Source of the DNA: JABDJZ01 sp047619685
Lineage (GTDB): Bacteria > Bacteroidota > Rhodothermia > Rhodothermales > UBA10348
DNA: 64,000 bases
Direction: 5' to 3'
Assembly: GCA_047619685.1 (NCBI GenBank)
Contig: JBLHLC010000020.1
Span: forward strand, 1 to 64,000
Below are positions 44,028-53,081 of the stretch, piece after piece (within the stretch, counting starts at the first letter, position 1; each line of letters starts with the position of its first letter). The translations under genes were made by a program, and so were the position numbers. The notes beneath the pieces were generated by a model, which saw only the letters and a list, made by a program, of their open reading frames with translations, was not told the origin of the DNA and ran no database searches.

Positions 44028-45872
44028 ATGAGTAGCACTTCCTACATCGGCCAGACCGACACGCACGGGTACCGCAGTCATACCTGCGGTGAGCTCCGCG
44101 CGGAGTCCATTGGTCAAGACGTCACCCTAAAGGGCTGGGTGGATACCAGGCGTGATCTGGGGGGCGTGATCTTCATTGACATGCGCGACCGCTACGGCCT
44201 CACGCAGATCGTTTTTTCTCCGCAGGACAACCCGGAGGCCCTAGCCGCTGCGGATGCGCTGCGCAGTGAGTGGGTGATTTCAGTCAAGGGCAAGGTGCGT
44301 AGCCGCTCGGACGACACGGTGAACACGAAGCTCTCTACCGGCGGCATTGAGGTTCGGGTAGACGAGTTGATCATCCTAAACCGATCCGACGCGGTACCCT
44401 TCCCGGTGTCCTCGCACGACGAGAAGGCGCAGAACACCAACGAGGACCTGCGCCTCAAGTACCGATACCTGGACCTTCGGCGTCCTCAGCTCCGGGACAA
44501 CATGGTCCTTCGGAGCGACCTCTACCAGTCCGTGCGCCAGTTCTTCCACGAGCGGGACTTCGTGGAGGTGGAAACGCCTGTACTCATGAAGTCGACGCCC
44601 GAGGGTGCCCGTGACTTCCTGGTGCCCAGCCGCGTGCACCCCGGCAAGTTCTTCGCCCTGCCCCAGAGTCCGCAGACCTACAAGCAGATCCTGATGATCG
44701 CCGGGCTGGACAAATATTTCCAGATCACGAAGTGTTTCCGGGACGAGGACCTGCGGGCGGACCGCCAGCCAGAGTTCACCCAGATAGACGTCGAGATGAC
44801 CTTCCCCACGGAAGATCTCATTTACGAGACGTTCGACCGCTTGCTTGCCAAGATCTGGAAAGACCTCAAGGGGTACGAAGTGCCCCTTCCCATTCCGCGC
44901 CTGACCTATGCCGACGCGGTCCAGAGGTATGGATCCGACAAGCCGGATCTCCGGTTTGGGCTCGAGATCCACGACGCCACAAGCGCTTTCGTTGGTAGCG
45001 GGTTTCGGGTATTTGACAACGTCATCGAGACCGGCGGCAAGATCGTCGCGATTGTAGTCCCAGGCGAAGGCGACCGCGGTCGTGGTGCGATGGACCGGCT
45101 GGACAAGGACATCGTCCGCAAGCGGATTGGTGCGGGCGGCCTGGTCTACTTCAAGCTACCGTCAGACGGCGGCGCAGTGTTTTCCAGCGTCAAGGCCGAG
45201 GTGCTGCCCCAGGAGGCCGTGGACGGTGCGGTATCCGCCATAGGAGCCAAAGCGGGCGATCTGGTGCTGGTCCTGGCGGGTGCAGCCCCCAAGGTCTACA
45301 TGCAGATGGGCGACTTGCGCCTTCACATGGGCCGCGAGTTGGAACTCATCAAGGACGGCGCCGAAGGGCCGTGGCAGTTTGCCTGGATCACGGACTTCCC
45401 GCTGCTGGATTGGGACGAAGGATCGCAGCGTTTCCACGCCATGCACCACCCCTTCACGTCTCCCAAACCCGAAGACATGGCATTGATGGCCACGGATCCG
45501 GGGGCAGTTCGAGCGCGCGCCTACGATATCACGCTGAACGGCAACGAGATCGGCGGCGGCTCCATCCGAATTCACAACCCGGAGATCCAGCGGCAGATGT
45601 TTGCGGCGCTGGGAATTGAGGAGGAAGAGGCCCAGCAGCGATTCGGGTTCTTGCTGGACGCCTTCCGGTTTGGCGCTCCTCCGCACGGCGGGATTGCCTT
45701 TGGGCTGGACCGTATCGCGATGCTCCTTACGGGCGCCAAGTCCCTCCGAGACGTCATCGCGTTCCCCAAGACGCAGAGTGCCCAGGAGCCCATGGTGGTG
45801 TCGCCTGATGTGGTGGATGCTCACCAGTTGAAGGACCTCCACATTGCCGTGACGGTCCCCAAGGAAGACTAG
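44028..45872 (+). CDS. aspS: Aspartyl-tRNA synthetase
   Basis: The 614-residue class IIb enzyme has an N-terminal OB-fold anticodon domain (LKGWVDTRRDLGGVIFIDMRD). The catalytic core has motif 1 (FVEVETPVLMKSTPEGARDF), motif 2 (FRDEDLRADRQPEFTQIDVEMTF) and motif 3 (GIAFGLDRIAMLL). The bacterial-type insert around GSDKPDLRFGLE is present. Start ATG at 44028. It may charge both Asp and Asn tRNAs if the organism lacks AsnRS, which the window cannot show. It is followed 15 bases later by the pyrophosphatase-Rof gene. Confidence 0.97.
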   Translation: MSSTSYIGQTDTHGYRSHTCGELRAESIGQDVTLKGWVDTRRDLGGVIFIDMRDRYGLTQIVFSPQDNPEALAAADALRSEWVISVKGKVRSRSDDTVNTKLSTGGIEVRVDELIILNRSDAVPFPVSSHDEKAQNTNEDLRLKYRYLDLRRPQLRDNMVLRSDLYQSVRQFFHERDFVEVETPVLMKSTPEGARDFLVPSRVHPGKFFALPQSPQTYKQILMIAGLDKYFQITKCFRDEDLRADRQPEFTQIDVEMTFPTEDLIYETFDRLLAKIWKDLKGYEVPLPIPRLTYADAVQRYGSDKPDLRFGLEIHDATSAFVGSGFRVFDNVIETGGKIVAIVVPGEGDRGRGAMDRLDKDIVRKRIGAGGLVYFKLPSDGGAVFSSVKAEVLPQEAVDGAVSAIGAKAGDLVLVLAGAAPKVYMQMGDLRLHMGRELELIKDGAEGPWQFAWITDFPLLDWDEGSQRFHAMHHPFTSPKPEDMALMATDPGAVRARAYDITLNGNEIGGGSIRIHNPEIQRQMFAALGIEEEEAQQRFGFLLDAFRFGAPPHGGIAFGLDRIAMLLTGAKSLRDVIAFPKTQSAQEPMVVSPDVVDAHQLKDLHIAVTVPKED

Positions 45873-45887
45873 CTCGCAGACGCTGGA

Positions 45888-46592
45888 ATGGCCCCGAACA
45901 AGTTGACCCTCAGATCAGGCAGCGCGGCCACCCTCACCTGGGGCCAGACGCTGGATTGGTCGTCTTGGGAGGCCCTCATCCGGGAAAACGGGGTCACCAT
46001 CGATCGGCCCCGCGGCTCGGTCCACCCTGTGCACGCGTCTATCGTCTATCCGATGGACTACGGCTATGTCAACCAGACCATGAGTTCGGACGGCGAGGAG
46101 TTGGATGTCTTTGTGGGGACGTCGGACCTGGGACTGGTGGGTGCGATTTGGACGACGGACCATCGCAAGGGAGACCGGGAGTGCAAGTTTCTGCTTGACT
46201 GCTCGCCCCAGGAAATCTACATGATCCACGGATTCCTGAACTTCGACCGGCGGCTCATGGAGGGAGAGATGGTGCTCAGGCGGCCCATGGCTGAAGTTTG
46301 GGCGGGCCTGCCTCCCACTGCCGAGAAGGCATCGGCGGCCGAGCCGGCATCGACACCAAAGGCGGACTACACGCCCATCGACTGCGGCTTTTATGACCGC
46401 CTGGAGCATTGGGCGGTTCGAGGTGATGAGTGTGACATCCTCCTTTCGGACGGCACCTCTCTGCGAGACCGATTCGTGGACTTCGAGAACACGGGCGACG
46501 TGGAATACGCCATTCTGGCTTCCGGCGAGCGGTTTCGTCTGGACGAGATCTTCCAAGTAAACGGTGTACCCAGACCAGGCGGGGCCTGCTAG
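45888..46592 (+). CDS. Inorganic pyrophosphatase-like domain fused to a Rof (Rho antiterminator) domain
   Basis: 234 residues. Residues about 20-145 match the small inorganic pyrophosphatase-like fold: IDRPRGSVHPVH, VYPMDYGYVNQTMSSDGEELDVFVG and an RLMEGEMVLRRP end. The signature D-x-D-x-x-D appears as DGEELD, with Glu replacing the middle Asp. Residues about 162-230 (YTPIDCGFYDRLEHWAV, CDILLSDG, YAILASGERFRLDEIFQVNG) match Rof/YaeO, which binds Rho and blocks termination. The two are joined by an Ala/Glu/Pro linker. The gene follows aspS closely, and the stop shares a CTAG with the convergent permease stop. The fusion itself is the odd feature. Confidence 0.75.
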   Translation: MAPNKLTLRSGSAATLTWGQTLDWSSWEALIRENGVTIDRPRGSVHPVHASIVYPMDYGYVNQTMSSDGEELDVFVGTSDLGLVGAIWTTDHRKGDRECKFLLDCSPQEIYMIHGFLNFDRRLMEGEMVLRRPMAEVWAGLPPTAEKASAAEPASTPKADYTPIDCGFYDRLEHWAVRGDECDILLSDGTSLRDRFVDFENTGDVEYAILASGERFRLDEIFQVNGVPRPGGAC

Positions 46593-47956
46593 GCTGCCGG
46601 TGGGGTGCCGCTCCCGGTCAGGAGTGCCGCGGCACGGTGCCGCATCCAGATAAAGTAGACGGGAAGTCCGGTGGCGATGAACGCGAAGTCTATGAGTGAC
46701 GCCTGCCACTCGAAGATGACACGCGTCACCAGGAGGCCCACGATGGTGATCAGGTACAGGCCCGGAAGCCACGGATAACCCGGCATTTTCCAGGCTATCG
46801 AATCTCCGTCGCCCTCTCGCCTGAACTTGAACAGAGCCACTGCGGTCAGGCCATAAAAAATGAGGACGCCGAAGACCATGCCGGCCACGATGGAAGCAAA
46901 ACTGCCTCGAACGATGAGAATGACGCCCGCCCAAACCACGTGCGCGATGACCGCACGAGTCGGCGTCCGGAACCTGGGGTGGACGTAGTCCAGCCATTTG
47001 AAGAGCAGTCCCTCCTGCGACATCGCAAAATAGACCCGGCTCGACGCCATCATGGTGCCGTTGATACTGCCCAGAGCCGATACGATCGCCAGGATGGCGA
47101 CAATCCCGCCTCCGATCCGACCCGTCAGTTGACTCATCACCGTGGCGGCCGGCGTGGTGGTCGCCCGGAGGCCGTCAACACCCAGAACTCCGTAGTAGAC
47201 CATGTTTACGGCCCAATAGATCACCAGAATCAGCGTCAGGCCAATGAGCATCGTGCGGGGCAGGCTTTTTCGAGGGTCTTCCATCTCCCCCGCCACGTAT
47301 CCGACCCGGTCCCAGCCCGTGTGGCTGAAAATGATCAGGAAGAGCGCGGCGATGAGATTGCCTGTGTGGCTAAGACCGGTCGTTGGAGGCGTGACCTCAC
47401 CGAACTGCATGGGGACACTCTGCAGCATGAACAAGCCGGCCGCCGCAAACACCAGGAGTCCGGTGACCTTGACCACCGTTGAGAACTTGTTGGTGAGACT
47501 GGCCCATCGGACCCCAATGACGTTAACCACGCCCAGAATCACCAGAATCCCCAGCGCGACCACCAAATGGGACGTGTCACCCAACGGCACGAAGTACCCG
47601 ACATAGTCCGCAGCGATGATCGAGAGGCCGGCCGCCGGGCTGGTTCGGATAATGAAGAGCTGCGCCCATCCGTACATGAAGGCCGGCCAGCGCCCGAACG
47701 CCCGTTCTATGTAGACAAACTCGCCGCCCGTGGCAGGAAGGCGTGTGCCCAATTCCGCGTAGACCATTCCGGAAACCAATACAAACAGTCCGACAGCCAC
47801 CCAAGCAATGGCCACAGTTCCGAAATCCGGAAAATATCCGGCGATGAGGTAGGGCGTCGAGTAGATGCCTGACCCAATCGTGATCCCGATCAGAAGTGCA
47901 ATTCCGTCCCAGGTGCGAAGGGACTTCGGGAGTGCGGGGGTTTCTTTGTCGCTCAT
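46589..47956 (-). CDS. APC-family amino-acid permease (LAT type)
   Basis: The 455-residue protein has 12 predicted helices. The first helix GIALLIGITIGSGIYSTPYL is the APC substrate-binding GSGI region. ELGTRLPATGGEFVYIERAFG follows in the early helices, and SALGSINGTMMASSRVYFAMSQEG is typical of the LAT/heterodimeric branch. It is likely to exchange neutral or large amino acids at the inner membrane. ATG at 47956. Substrate unknown. Confidence 0.9.
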   Translation of the reverse strand: MSDKETPALPKSLRTWDGIALLIGITIGSGIYSTPYLIAGYFPDFGTVAIAWVAVGLFVLVSGMVYAELGTRLPATGGEFVYIERAFGRWPAFMYGWAQLFIIRTSPAAGLSIIAADYVGYFVPLGDTSHLVVALGILVILGVVNVIGVRWASLTNKFSTVVKVTGLLVFAAAGLFMLQSVPMQFGEVTPPTTGLSHTGNLIAALFLIIFSHTGWDRVGYVAGEMEDPRKSLPRTMLIGLTLILVIYWAVNMVYYGVLGVDGLRATTTPAATVMSQLTGRIGGGIVAILAIVSALGSINGTMMASSRVYFAMSQEGLLFKWLDYVHPRFRTPTRAVIAHVVWAGVILIVRGSFASIVAGMVFGVLIFYGLTAVALFKFRREGDGDSIAWKMPGYPWLPGLYLITIVGLLVTRVIFEWQASLIDFAFIATGLPVYFIWMRHRAAALLTGSGTPPAA

Positions 47957-48072
47957 GCGTAAGGATCGGGTTCGCGAGTAGCGCCATGCAAGTGCGGCCC
48001 GCCCCCTTCACCCGGGAACTGCGGCGCGATTTACTTGGTATTACTTGTCATAACTAGCCAGAGCAGCCCGCC

Positions 48073-48456
48073 ATGTCCTACTACTTCTCGAAGACGCTCT
48101 CCACTTCTCTGGAACTGGCCGAGCCCTTGGTCCGCGAAGCACTGAAGGCGGAAGGATTCGGCGTTCTGACCGAGATCGATATCCGGCAGACTTTGAAGAA
48201 CAAGCTGGATGTGGACTTCAGACCCTACAAGATTCTGGGAGCCTGCAATCCCCCGCTGGCATACAAGGCGCTGCAATCCGAGTCACACATTGGGCTCATG
48301 TTGCCCTGCAACGTCATCCTGCAAGAGGTCTCCGGCGGCACCGAAGTGTCGGCTGTCGATCCCGTTGCCTCCATGGCGGCTGTCGAGAATGATGGACTCG
48401 GAGACGTGGCCACGGAGGTCCGCTCCCGGCTTCAGCGGGTTATCGCGAGCCTGTGA
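48073..48456 (+). CDS. DUF302 domain protein
   Basis: The 127-residue protein fits DUF302: an N-terminal strand YYFSKTLSTS, AEPLVREALKAEGFGVLTEIDI, then LGACNPPLAYKALQSE and LMLPCNVILQEVSGGTEVSAVDP. The family is small and soluble, often found near heavy-metal or redox genes; its function is not established. The two conserved Cys (GACNP and PCNV) are visible. Confidence 0.85.
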   Translation: MSYYFSKTLSTSLELAEPLVREALKAEGFGVLTEIDIRQTLKNKLDVDFRPYKILGACNPPLAYKALQSESHIGLMLPCNVILQEVSGGTEVSAVDPVASMAAVENDGLGDVATEVRSRLQRVIASL

Positions 48457-48649
48457 TCGAGGCCGGGGGCGAACCTGGTTGCGACCCGAAAAGCGGATTT
48501 TGTGGGCGCACAATAGCGCCAATGTTGGAATTCCTGCCAAGTCTGCGATCAGAACCCGACACCGTAGGCCTTTTTGCAGGCCACTCCGTATTCTTCGGCT
48601 GCGGTCGGCATTCGCCAATCGCTGGCCATGGGGTGTAACAGCCTCTGAC

Positions 48650-48722
48650 GATCCCGTAGCTCAGCTGGCAGAGCATCTGACTTTTAATCAGAGGGTCCTT
48701 GGTTCGAACCCAAGCGGGGTCA
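48650..48722 (+). tRNA. tRNA-Lys (anticodon TTT)
   Basis: A complete cloverleaf: acceptor arms GATCCCG (48650-48656) and CGGGGTC with one U-G pair, D-arm AGCTCAGCTGG, and anticodon stem CTGA/TCAG with loop CTTTTAA, so the anticodon TTT is at 48683-48685. The T-arm is CTTGG-TTCGAAC-CCAAG. The discriminator base is A and the CCA end is not encoded. A terminator and an integrase gene follow, as at many tRNA integration sites. Confidence 0.95.
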
Positions 48723-48727
48723 CAATG

Positions 48728-48763
48728 CGCCCCAACGACTTACACGGTTGTTGGGGCGTTTTT
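48728..48763 (+). terminator. Rho-independent terminator after tRNA-Lys
   Basis: Perfect 9-bp arms CGCCCCAAC (48728-48736) and GTTGGGGCG (48750-48758) flank a 13-base loop and are followed by TTTTT (48759-48763). It starts 5 bases after the tRNA. Confidence 0.9.
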
Positions 48764-48799
48764 GTGTTTGGGGGTTCCCGAAGAGTTCCCGAATCGTGG

Positions 48800-49900
48800 T
48801 CACGGAGTGGGGTCTGAGAACGTGCGACAGGTGTATTCAATGCGCTCGTCGAGGCCGAGATGTCCGTACTTTTCCGTCGTCTTTATGGTCTTGTGACCCA
48901 GTTCGTACTGAAGTCCAACCAAAGAGCCTCCCCGCCGCCTGTACTCCGCTGCGAAAGTGTGTCGCATTGAGTAGAGGGTGTACTTCTTCGGGAGCTCCGC
49001 GAGGTCGCGGAATAACGCAAACCGTCGCGACAATCCGGAGACGTAGAGTTTGCCACCTTGTCCCCCGGGCAGGACGTACGGAGAGTCTCGCGGCAGCCGT
49101 TCGAGGACCCTCCGAGCCTGCGGAACGATTGTGACTGCCCGCTCTCTGTCAGTCTTCGTCCTAGCCGAACGGGTCCGGACGAGGATGACGCGTTCGTGTA
49201 TATCGGCCCACTCGAGACGCGCACCCTCGGCTGGCCTCAAGCCCGTCCAGGCAAGCAGTTCAAAGGCGTTTGACGCCCATGAAGGGTTTGGGTATCTACC
49301 AACAAGACCGGCCTCGCGGTCGCGGGCGACGCCTAGCAGGCGGGCGAGCTCGACCTGGGTCAAGCCGTTTGGGAGCACCTGAGGCTCGGCGGGGCGAGGT
49401 ATGAATTCGAGCGGCGACTCCTCTATTATCCGGACCGTTTGGCACCAGCCGAAAAACGCTTGGAGTTTCCGGTAGTAGCTGGCCATTGTGGCTTGCCTGA
49501 TATCCGGCCGTTGAATGAAGGGGCGAATGTCGGCCGGCCTGACAGACTCGATTCCAGTATCTAGACCTAGGGGTTCCAGACACCGTCTAACCGTCCAGAG
49601 TAGATCATATCTTGTGCGCTCGCGGAGGTCGCGCCTCTCCTTCTCGTATCGAGCTAGAGCTTCTCCGATAGAGACGTATGAAACAGCATCATCCCACGGC
49701 GACCAACGGCACGTGGTAAATCGTTGGTAGTAGTCTGCTGCCCGCAGTGCCGCCAGGGACGGGGAGTCGGTGTTGAGTGAGACCGTTTTTTCCTTGGGCA
49801 CCCTTCCTCGATCATAGATCCGCAGGCGAAAGGTGTTTCGATGTAGGCGGTAAGAGAATCCGCGGCCCAGACTTATCGTGGGCGAGTTGCGCCGGCTCAT
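48800..49900 (-). CDS. Tyrosine recombinase/integrase of an integrated element
   Basis: The 366-residue protein has an N-terminal arm-binding part, a SAM-like core-binding domain (about 75-170) and a catalytic domain. Catalytic residues by eye are Arg222 (WTGLRPAEGARL), Lys249, Arg313 with His314 (SMRHTF), His336 (LGHKTIKTT) and Tyr345 (EKYGH). The position usually held by the first His is Tyr310 (Y-S-M-R-H), a tolerated variation. The gene points toward the tRNA-Lys, the usual layout for an integrase next to its attachment site. It is coupled to the excisionase-like gene by an ATGA overlap. Confidence 0.92.
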   Translation of the reverse strand: MSRRNSPTISLGRGFSYRLHRNTFRLRIYDRGRVPKEKTVSLNTDSPSLAALRAADYYQRFTTCRWSPWDDAVSYVSIGEALARYEKERRDLRERTRYDLLWTVRRCLEPLGLDTGIESVRPADIRPFIQRPDIRQATMASYYRKLQAFFGWCQTVRIIEESPLEFIPRPAEPQVLPNGLTQVELARLLGVARDREAGLVGRYPNPSWASNAFELLAWTGLRPAEGARLEWADIHERVILVRTRSARTKTDRERAVTIVPQARRVLERLPRDSPYVLPGGQGGKLYVSGLSRRFALFRDLAELPKKYTLYSMRHTFAAEYRRRGGSLVGLQYELGHKTIKTTEKYGHLGLDERIEYTCRTFSDPTP

Positions 49901-50289
49901 CGCTTTGCCCCGCTGTTCTGGCGCATCCTTCCCTTCGGTAGCGGGAAGCCCTGGCTAGACGCTCTCAAGAAAGCCGTCCGTTGGACGAATATTCTGCCGA
50001 CAATCTTTTCCGACGGGATGCGCCCTTCGCCGATCATTCTGCGAACGATCTTTTCGCTGACAGGCAGCCGGGCAACCACATCCTTGACTCCCCAGACCCG
50101 GTCACGCTCGACGGCGAGCGCCTCGATGACCTCGGGGGTCAATAGTGGCAGGAGTTCAGCAGGGTCCACCTGGAACCCTGCCAAATCACGGGTTGCTGAT
50201 CTATCTGAGTTGTGCCCCCGCTGAGAGCTCAGCGACTCATGGGATGTGGGCTTCCTTTGCGGATCCCGGGAAGTTTGTGTTTTTGCCAT
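49897..50289 (-). CDS. Excisionase-like HTH protein coupled to the integrase
   Basis: 130 residues. The C-terminal part VWGVKDVVARLPVSEKIVRRMIGEGRIPSEKIVGRIFV is the winged helix-turn-helix of the excisionase/MerR-like DNA-binding family (DNA-binding excise domain), with a RIP-S-.K..GR turn. The first 40 residues are Ser/Arg-rich and unstructured. The stop overlaps the integrase start, so the two are expressed together. It could control excision direction or act as the element repressor. Confidence 0.75.
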   Translation of the reverse strand: MAKTQTSRDPQRKPTSHESLSSQRGHNSDRSATRDLAGFQVDPAELLPLLTPEVIEALAVERDRVWGVKDVVARLPVSEKIVRRMIGEGRIPSEKIVGRIFVQRTAFLRASSQGFPLPKGRMRQNSGAKR

Positions 50290-51331
50290 GGGCGAGTTGG
50301 AGGCATAGCCTCATTCAACCCGCCTTCGCCCCCCGTCAGTCAACCGAGGTTTGCGCGTGATTCCGTTTCTTACGCAGATAGTGCCGAGGCGCTCGGCGGC
50401 GACCAGCACTTGTACGTCCCATTCCCCAGCCTTCGTTCCGACTCCGGGGACCGCTGTGGATATCTTCCCGTTTCTGCCGCATCGACGACCGGCGCCAGGA
50501 GCACGGTGATCATGCCAGCTTGCCCTCCGCGCCCACGGTGATGGCTCTCGCTCTCCGGGCAATTCCAGAAGAAAGTCCGGGTTCTATGGACGTCCTGACG
50601 AGCGGGTCGGACTCGGTCCAAAATGAGATCCAGACTCGAGTCCGTCTCCGTAACCAGAAACGTGTTAGAGACTGGCCAAAATGGATTCGGCCTGTTGGGT
50701 CGGTGCCATTCCTGGGCGTCTGAATCCGATTGGTACATCTACCCGAGCCTGCAAGTCGGTACACCCGCTGGGGGCACCCCCGCGGTTCTCAGCGCCGACT
50801 CCTGCCGGAAACGTCCGGGCGACCTCGAGTAGGCGCGCCAGCGGTGGCATTCCAGATCGAAGAAGCGAACCCGCATCTGGTCGAAGTCGATGGGCAGGCA
50901 GGCGATACCGTCGCGAGTGGCCGCGTACGGAAACACCTGGGTGGCCTCGGGCTCGACGGAAATCGAGGCCTGACGAGAGAGGAGGTCGAAGCGTTTCGAC
51001 CGATAACGGCACCGCGCGGGACTTTCTGGCCCCCATGCTCAATCCGCAGTACGCTATGGAAGAGGACGGGGACGGCCACTGAGGGACTACCGTTTGCCTG
51101 GTTTCAGGGACACGCTGTCCTCGAACGGGGACTGAGAGAACGGTCGTTTCCTCGGGCAGTTTTTGGTCATCTCGCCTCATTCGGCGAGCCCGGAGAAATT
51201 GGATAATTGAGTGGCGTGCTTGGCAGGTGTTTCTCGTTGTCTATGGTGCACGCCGTCAGGCTCTCATCTTTCGCTTTCGGGTCGGCCCACAATACTGCCG
51301 CCACCGAGGCGTCCCCTCAATTTTCAAACCG
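50290..51331. other. About 1 kb without a confident gene inside the element
   Basis: No ORF here has a clear start, family motif and coding feel. The best protein-like stretch lies on the minus strand at about 50739-51049 (see the separate entry). The remainder is probably decayed DNA. Confidence 0.4.
50739..51049 (-). pseudogene. Possible decayed propeller-type protein fragment
   Basis: A minus-strand frame without a good start gives about 100 residues including RYRSKRFDLLSRQASISV, VFPYAATRDGIACLPID and MRVRFFDLECHRWRAYSR. The rhythm of short strands (RDGIACLPI, then RVRFFDLE) resembles one or two blades of a TolB/WD40-like propeller. It begins right after a stop and has no recognisable full domain, so it may be the end of a broken gene. 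The assignment is weak. Confidence 0.3.
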
Positions 51332-51340
51332 ATGAGGTTT

Positions 51341-52498
51341 ATGAAACGCTTACTTCCCCTCGCCCTGTTCGCCACCCTTATTTGGGCTGGTTGTGACTCG
51401 GCTTCTCCCCTTGAGGCTGAGTCCGCCAGCCAATCCGGGTCTATCTCGGCCGCCCCCTCCATTGGCGGCGACATTACTGTCGAATCGCTTCTGTCGCTTG
51501 ATGGCGTCTTCCTTTTTGAAGACGATGCAGCCAAAGGCAAGAAACAGTTCGCCTGTACAATCGCGACACGAACCCGGTCTGGCCGGATCAAGGCCGCGGT
51601 CAAGCCCATGAAACTGCCTTCTGAGTTTCAAGATCTGCCAGGTCAGCGGTCGGTGCGATACGTGCTCCGCGACAAAGATGGCGTGGCAATCCGCCTTGCA
51701 GAGTGCATTATCCCCGATGATGATGGAGTACAGACCTGGTTGGTCGAAGAAGCCCTACGTCTCCCGAGGCATCTTCGGTATCTACAGCCGAACGATGGGG
51801 CCAATAAGACCGCAGCTGACGAACTTGATTGCACATGGGACCAGGATTACGGCGGTTACATTTGTGAGGACCAGATCACGATTACGCCAGACGGAGACAT
51901 TCTCGGCGACCCGGATGCCCCGGGTGGCGGCGGCTGGCCGGCATATGAGGAGCCGGGCGGCGGTGGGGGTGGCACCGGTGGGCCGCCCGATCCCAACACA
52001 ATCGGCTACGCAATGCAGCCTGATTGCAGCATTAACTACTCGAATTACGTGGATCCCTCCGGTGCACCGGCGTTCCCAGACCACATGGCATGGTGCGCCG
52101 GAACACAGACAAACAGTTCCCAAGCTGCAGCCATGCAGAACGCCATTGCCGCTCTGCAGAATCATTCAATTGACATCTGCCGTACAGGTGGAACGGTGGC
52201 GGCTGCGATAGTTTCTACTGGCGGGTTCAGGGTCGCCCCTCCTGGGTATCCGGACGGTGGAGCCGCGCCGACCTCAGCAGATCGTTTCGGCAGCGCAGCA
52301 GACTGGTTCCTCCTGGATAATTCGTATTTTGCCTGGGCAACCACTCGGCCACCCGGTGGATACTCGAGCCTCCAAGGGGCAATCATGCATGAGATGGATC
52401 ATATTCTCGGGCAAAATGCCGGTACCGACGCAAACGGTCATCTTCTTGGTGTGACACCTCACCATACCCCGCACTCACAGATGTGCGACTTCCCGTGA
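51341..52498 (+). CDS. Putative lipoprotein with HExxH metallopeptidase-like motif
   Basis: 385 residues. A lipoprotein signal (RLLPLALFATLIWAGC, lipid-attachment Cys about 18) is followed by a Ser-rich spacer. The middle holds a Gly-rich run (PGGGGWPAYEEPGGGGGG type). Near the end, HEMDHILGQ (first His at about 350) fits HExxHxxG of zinc metallopeptidases, with further His residues in GHLLGVTPHHTPHS that could give a third ligand. I do not recognise the family. ATG at 51341 is chosen (51332 is possible). The stop overlaps the next gene as TGATG. Confidence 0.65.
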   Translation: MKRLLPLALFATLIWAGCDSASPLEAESASQSGSISAAPSIGGDITVESLLSLDGVFLFEDDAAKGKKQFACTIATRTRSGRIKAAVKPMKLPSEFQDLPGQRSVRYVLRDKDGVAIRLAECIIPDDDGVQTWLVEEALRLPRHLRYLQPNDGANKTAADELDCTWDQDYGGYICEDQITITPDGDILGDPDAPGGGGWPAYEEPGGGGGGTGGPPDPNTIGYAMQPDCSINYSNYVDPSGAPAFPDHMAWCAGTQTNSSQAAAMQNAIAALQNHSIDICRTGGTVAAAIVSTGGFRVAPPGYPDGGAAPTSADRFGSAADWFLLDNSYFAWATTRPPGGYSSLQGAIMHEMDHILGQNAGTDANGHLLGVTPHHTPHSQMCDFP

Positions 52499-52899
52499 TG
52501 CGATATTTCACCTCCGCGCTTTTAGTCGTCGCGTTTTGCATCCTCGCTGGATGCGAGCAGCAACCCATCGTGCTGCATGATTTTCAGGACACCGTTGTCA
52601 CGGACGCGAAGCCACCAGGACTTGGCCAGTCCTCGGAGGAGATTGCGGCGAAGGGGGGCCCTGACTGGGCGGTCTTGGCATCCGATAACTGGCCGGGCTG
52701 GACCGGAATGCCTGGAGCCGTTCTCGAATTTCACTGGGAACGGTCCTGCGGCACGGTCACTATGATGTTTGACGCGGACGTGGCTATCGGAGTAGCGGAT
52801 CCTGACCCGTGCGAAGACGGCGATACTGGGTTCAAGCCTCCGAGCACAACCCTCTGCTCCAACGAGGATCGCAAGGCCCTATGCGGATTGCCCCAGTAG
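52498..52899 (+). CDS. Small putative lipoprotein coupled to the preceding gene
   Basis: 133 residues with a lipoprotein signal (LLVVAFCILAGC, Cys about 19) and a short Cys-containing C-terminal part (RSCGTV, DPDPCEDGD, LCSNEDRKALCGL). No family recognised. The ATG overlaps the upstream TGA (TGATG), so it is the partner of the HExxH lipoprotein. A terminator follows. Confidence 0.7.
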   Translation: MRYFTSALLVVAFCILAGCEQQPIVLHDFQDTVVTDAKPPGLGQSSEEIAAKGGPDWAVLASDNWPGWTGMPGAVLEFHWERSCGTVTMMFDADVAIGVADPDPCEDGDTGFKPPSTTLCSNEDRKALCGLPQ

Positions 52900-52933
52900 G
52901 CAGAGTCCGTGACAGGAGGACCGTCCGATAAAA

Positions 52934-52969
52934 CGGGCTCCGGGCTTCGGCTCGGGGCCCGCTGTCTTT
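52934..52969 (+). terminator. Terminator after the lipoprotein pair
   Basis: Arms CGGGCTCCGGGC (52934-52945) and GCTCGGGGCCCG (52950-52961) pair over 12 positions with two G-T wobbles, closed by a TTCG tetraloop and followed by CTGTCTTTT. It ends the two-gene unit. Confidence 0.75.
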
Positions 52970-53081
52970 TGGTCGTGACGAAGGTCGTGTTCTGGAGTCT
53001 GTCGGTTCCCGGGATCCGATTCTTCGACCTCCCGGTATGTGACATCTGGCGCCCGACAAACGGGAGACGTTCCTTGCGTCC

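Noticed and set aside
50665..51180. 171-codon minus-strand frame as a gene
   Set aside because: Rich in Ser, Arg and Pro with no domain; a different frame in the same place reads more like a protein fragment.
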